Shown: positions 5,107 through 5,161 of the stretch, piece by piece
Numbering within the stretch: the stretch's first letter is position 1
Layout: each line of letters begins with the position of its first letter
Assembly: GCA_964482425.1 (NCBI GenBank)
Contig: CAYZXN010000082.1
Location: 1-5,161 of the forward strand
Direction of reading: 5' to 3'
From: WHTF01 sp964482425
Lineage (GTDB): Bacteria; Desulfobacterota; Binatia; UBA9968
Length of the DNA stretch: 5,161 nt
Position numbers and translations under genes: made by a program
Notes under the pieces: generated by a model
Told to the model about the DNA's origin: nothing
Databases searched by the model: none
Seen by the model: only the letters and a program-made list of their open reading frames with translations

Positions 5107-5161
5107 TTACTGTTTAGCCTTTTCCGCAAACGTCCAGTCATGAACCGTTTTAGCCTCGGCT
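5107..5161 (-). CDS. C-terminal end of a truncated upstream gene, possibly another solute-binding protein
   Basis: The minus strand entering from the right edge reads AEAKTVHDWTFAEKAKQ and then TAA (5109-5107). This frame is open to the edge, has the composition of a real protein end, and stops 63 bp before the ATG at 5043, a distance that fits co-transcription with the hydrolase. The xHDWTFAEKAK pattern resembles the last residues of many NMT1/TauT-type binding proteins (DFSFAxxA-like ends), but 17 residues are too few to identify a family. It could be by chance, since 17 open codons alone prove little. Confidence 0.5.
   Translation of the reverse strand, partial: AEAKTVHDWTFAEKAKQ

Noticed and set aside
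1..5161. CRISPR arrays, tRNA genes, transposases or attachment sites
   Set aside because: No regularly spaced repeats, tRNA-like folds or transposase-like proteins were seen on either strand.

Overview
The window reads as a small catabolic and uptake locus of a bacterium with moderately high GC content. NitT/TauT-type solute-binding proteins placed next to amidohydrolases of this style are common in soil and sediment Proteobacteria and in uncultured lineages such as Binatota, Rokubacteria and NC10. No rRNA or other phylogenetic marker is present, so the taxon is an inference only.

Layout. Positions 1-573 hold no convincing gene but contain two structured repeats: a perfect palindrome at 105-124, and a 13-bp tandem repeat with an inverted half-copy at 271-325. 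On the + strand, 574-1674 encodes an ornithine cyclodeaminase/mu-crystallin family oxidoreductase. It converges on a minus-strand cluster. Reading that cluster in its own direction from the right edge: the last 17 codons of a truncated gene (5161-5107), a PDC-lactonase-like amidohydrolase (5043-4150), a second amidohydrolase-like protein resembling the DUF6282 group (4056-2995), and a secreted ABC-type solute-binding protein (2777-1794). In all four complete genes the most upstream possible start (GTG or TTG) is not the likely one. Shine-Dalgarno positions, or for the binding protein the signal peptide and promoter, support the starts given here.

How the genes may work together. The binding protein would capture a small organic compound in the periplasm. 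The two hydrolases would open a lactone, amide or related bond. The cyclodeaminase-like enzyme would carry out an NAD(P)-linked step on an amino or imino acid. No permease or ATPase lies in the window, and the substrate cannot be named.

Most interesting signal. The octamer CGCGATAT occurs four times in the window (chance expectation about 0.16 on both strands), and every copy lies just upstream of a gene: once before the cyclodeaminase-like gene, twice as a 31-bp-spaced inverted pair before the binding-protein gene, and once before the DUF6282-like gene. Two of the copies sit in a longer shared element of 16-17 bp. This suggests a shared regulator or a shared promoter class joining the divergently oriented genes into one regulon. 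In addition, the binding-protein gene has a near-consensus sigma-70 promoter whose predicted start falls on the A of the ATG, which implies a leaderless mRNA.
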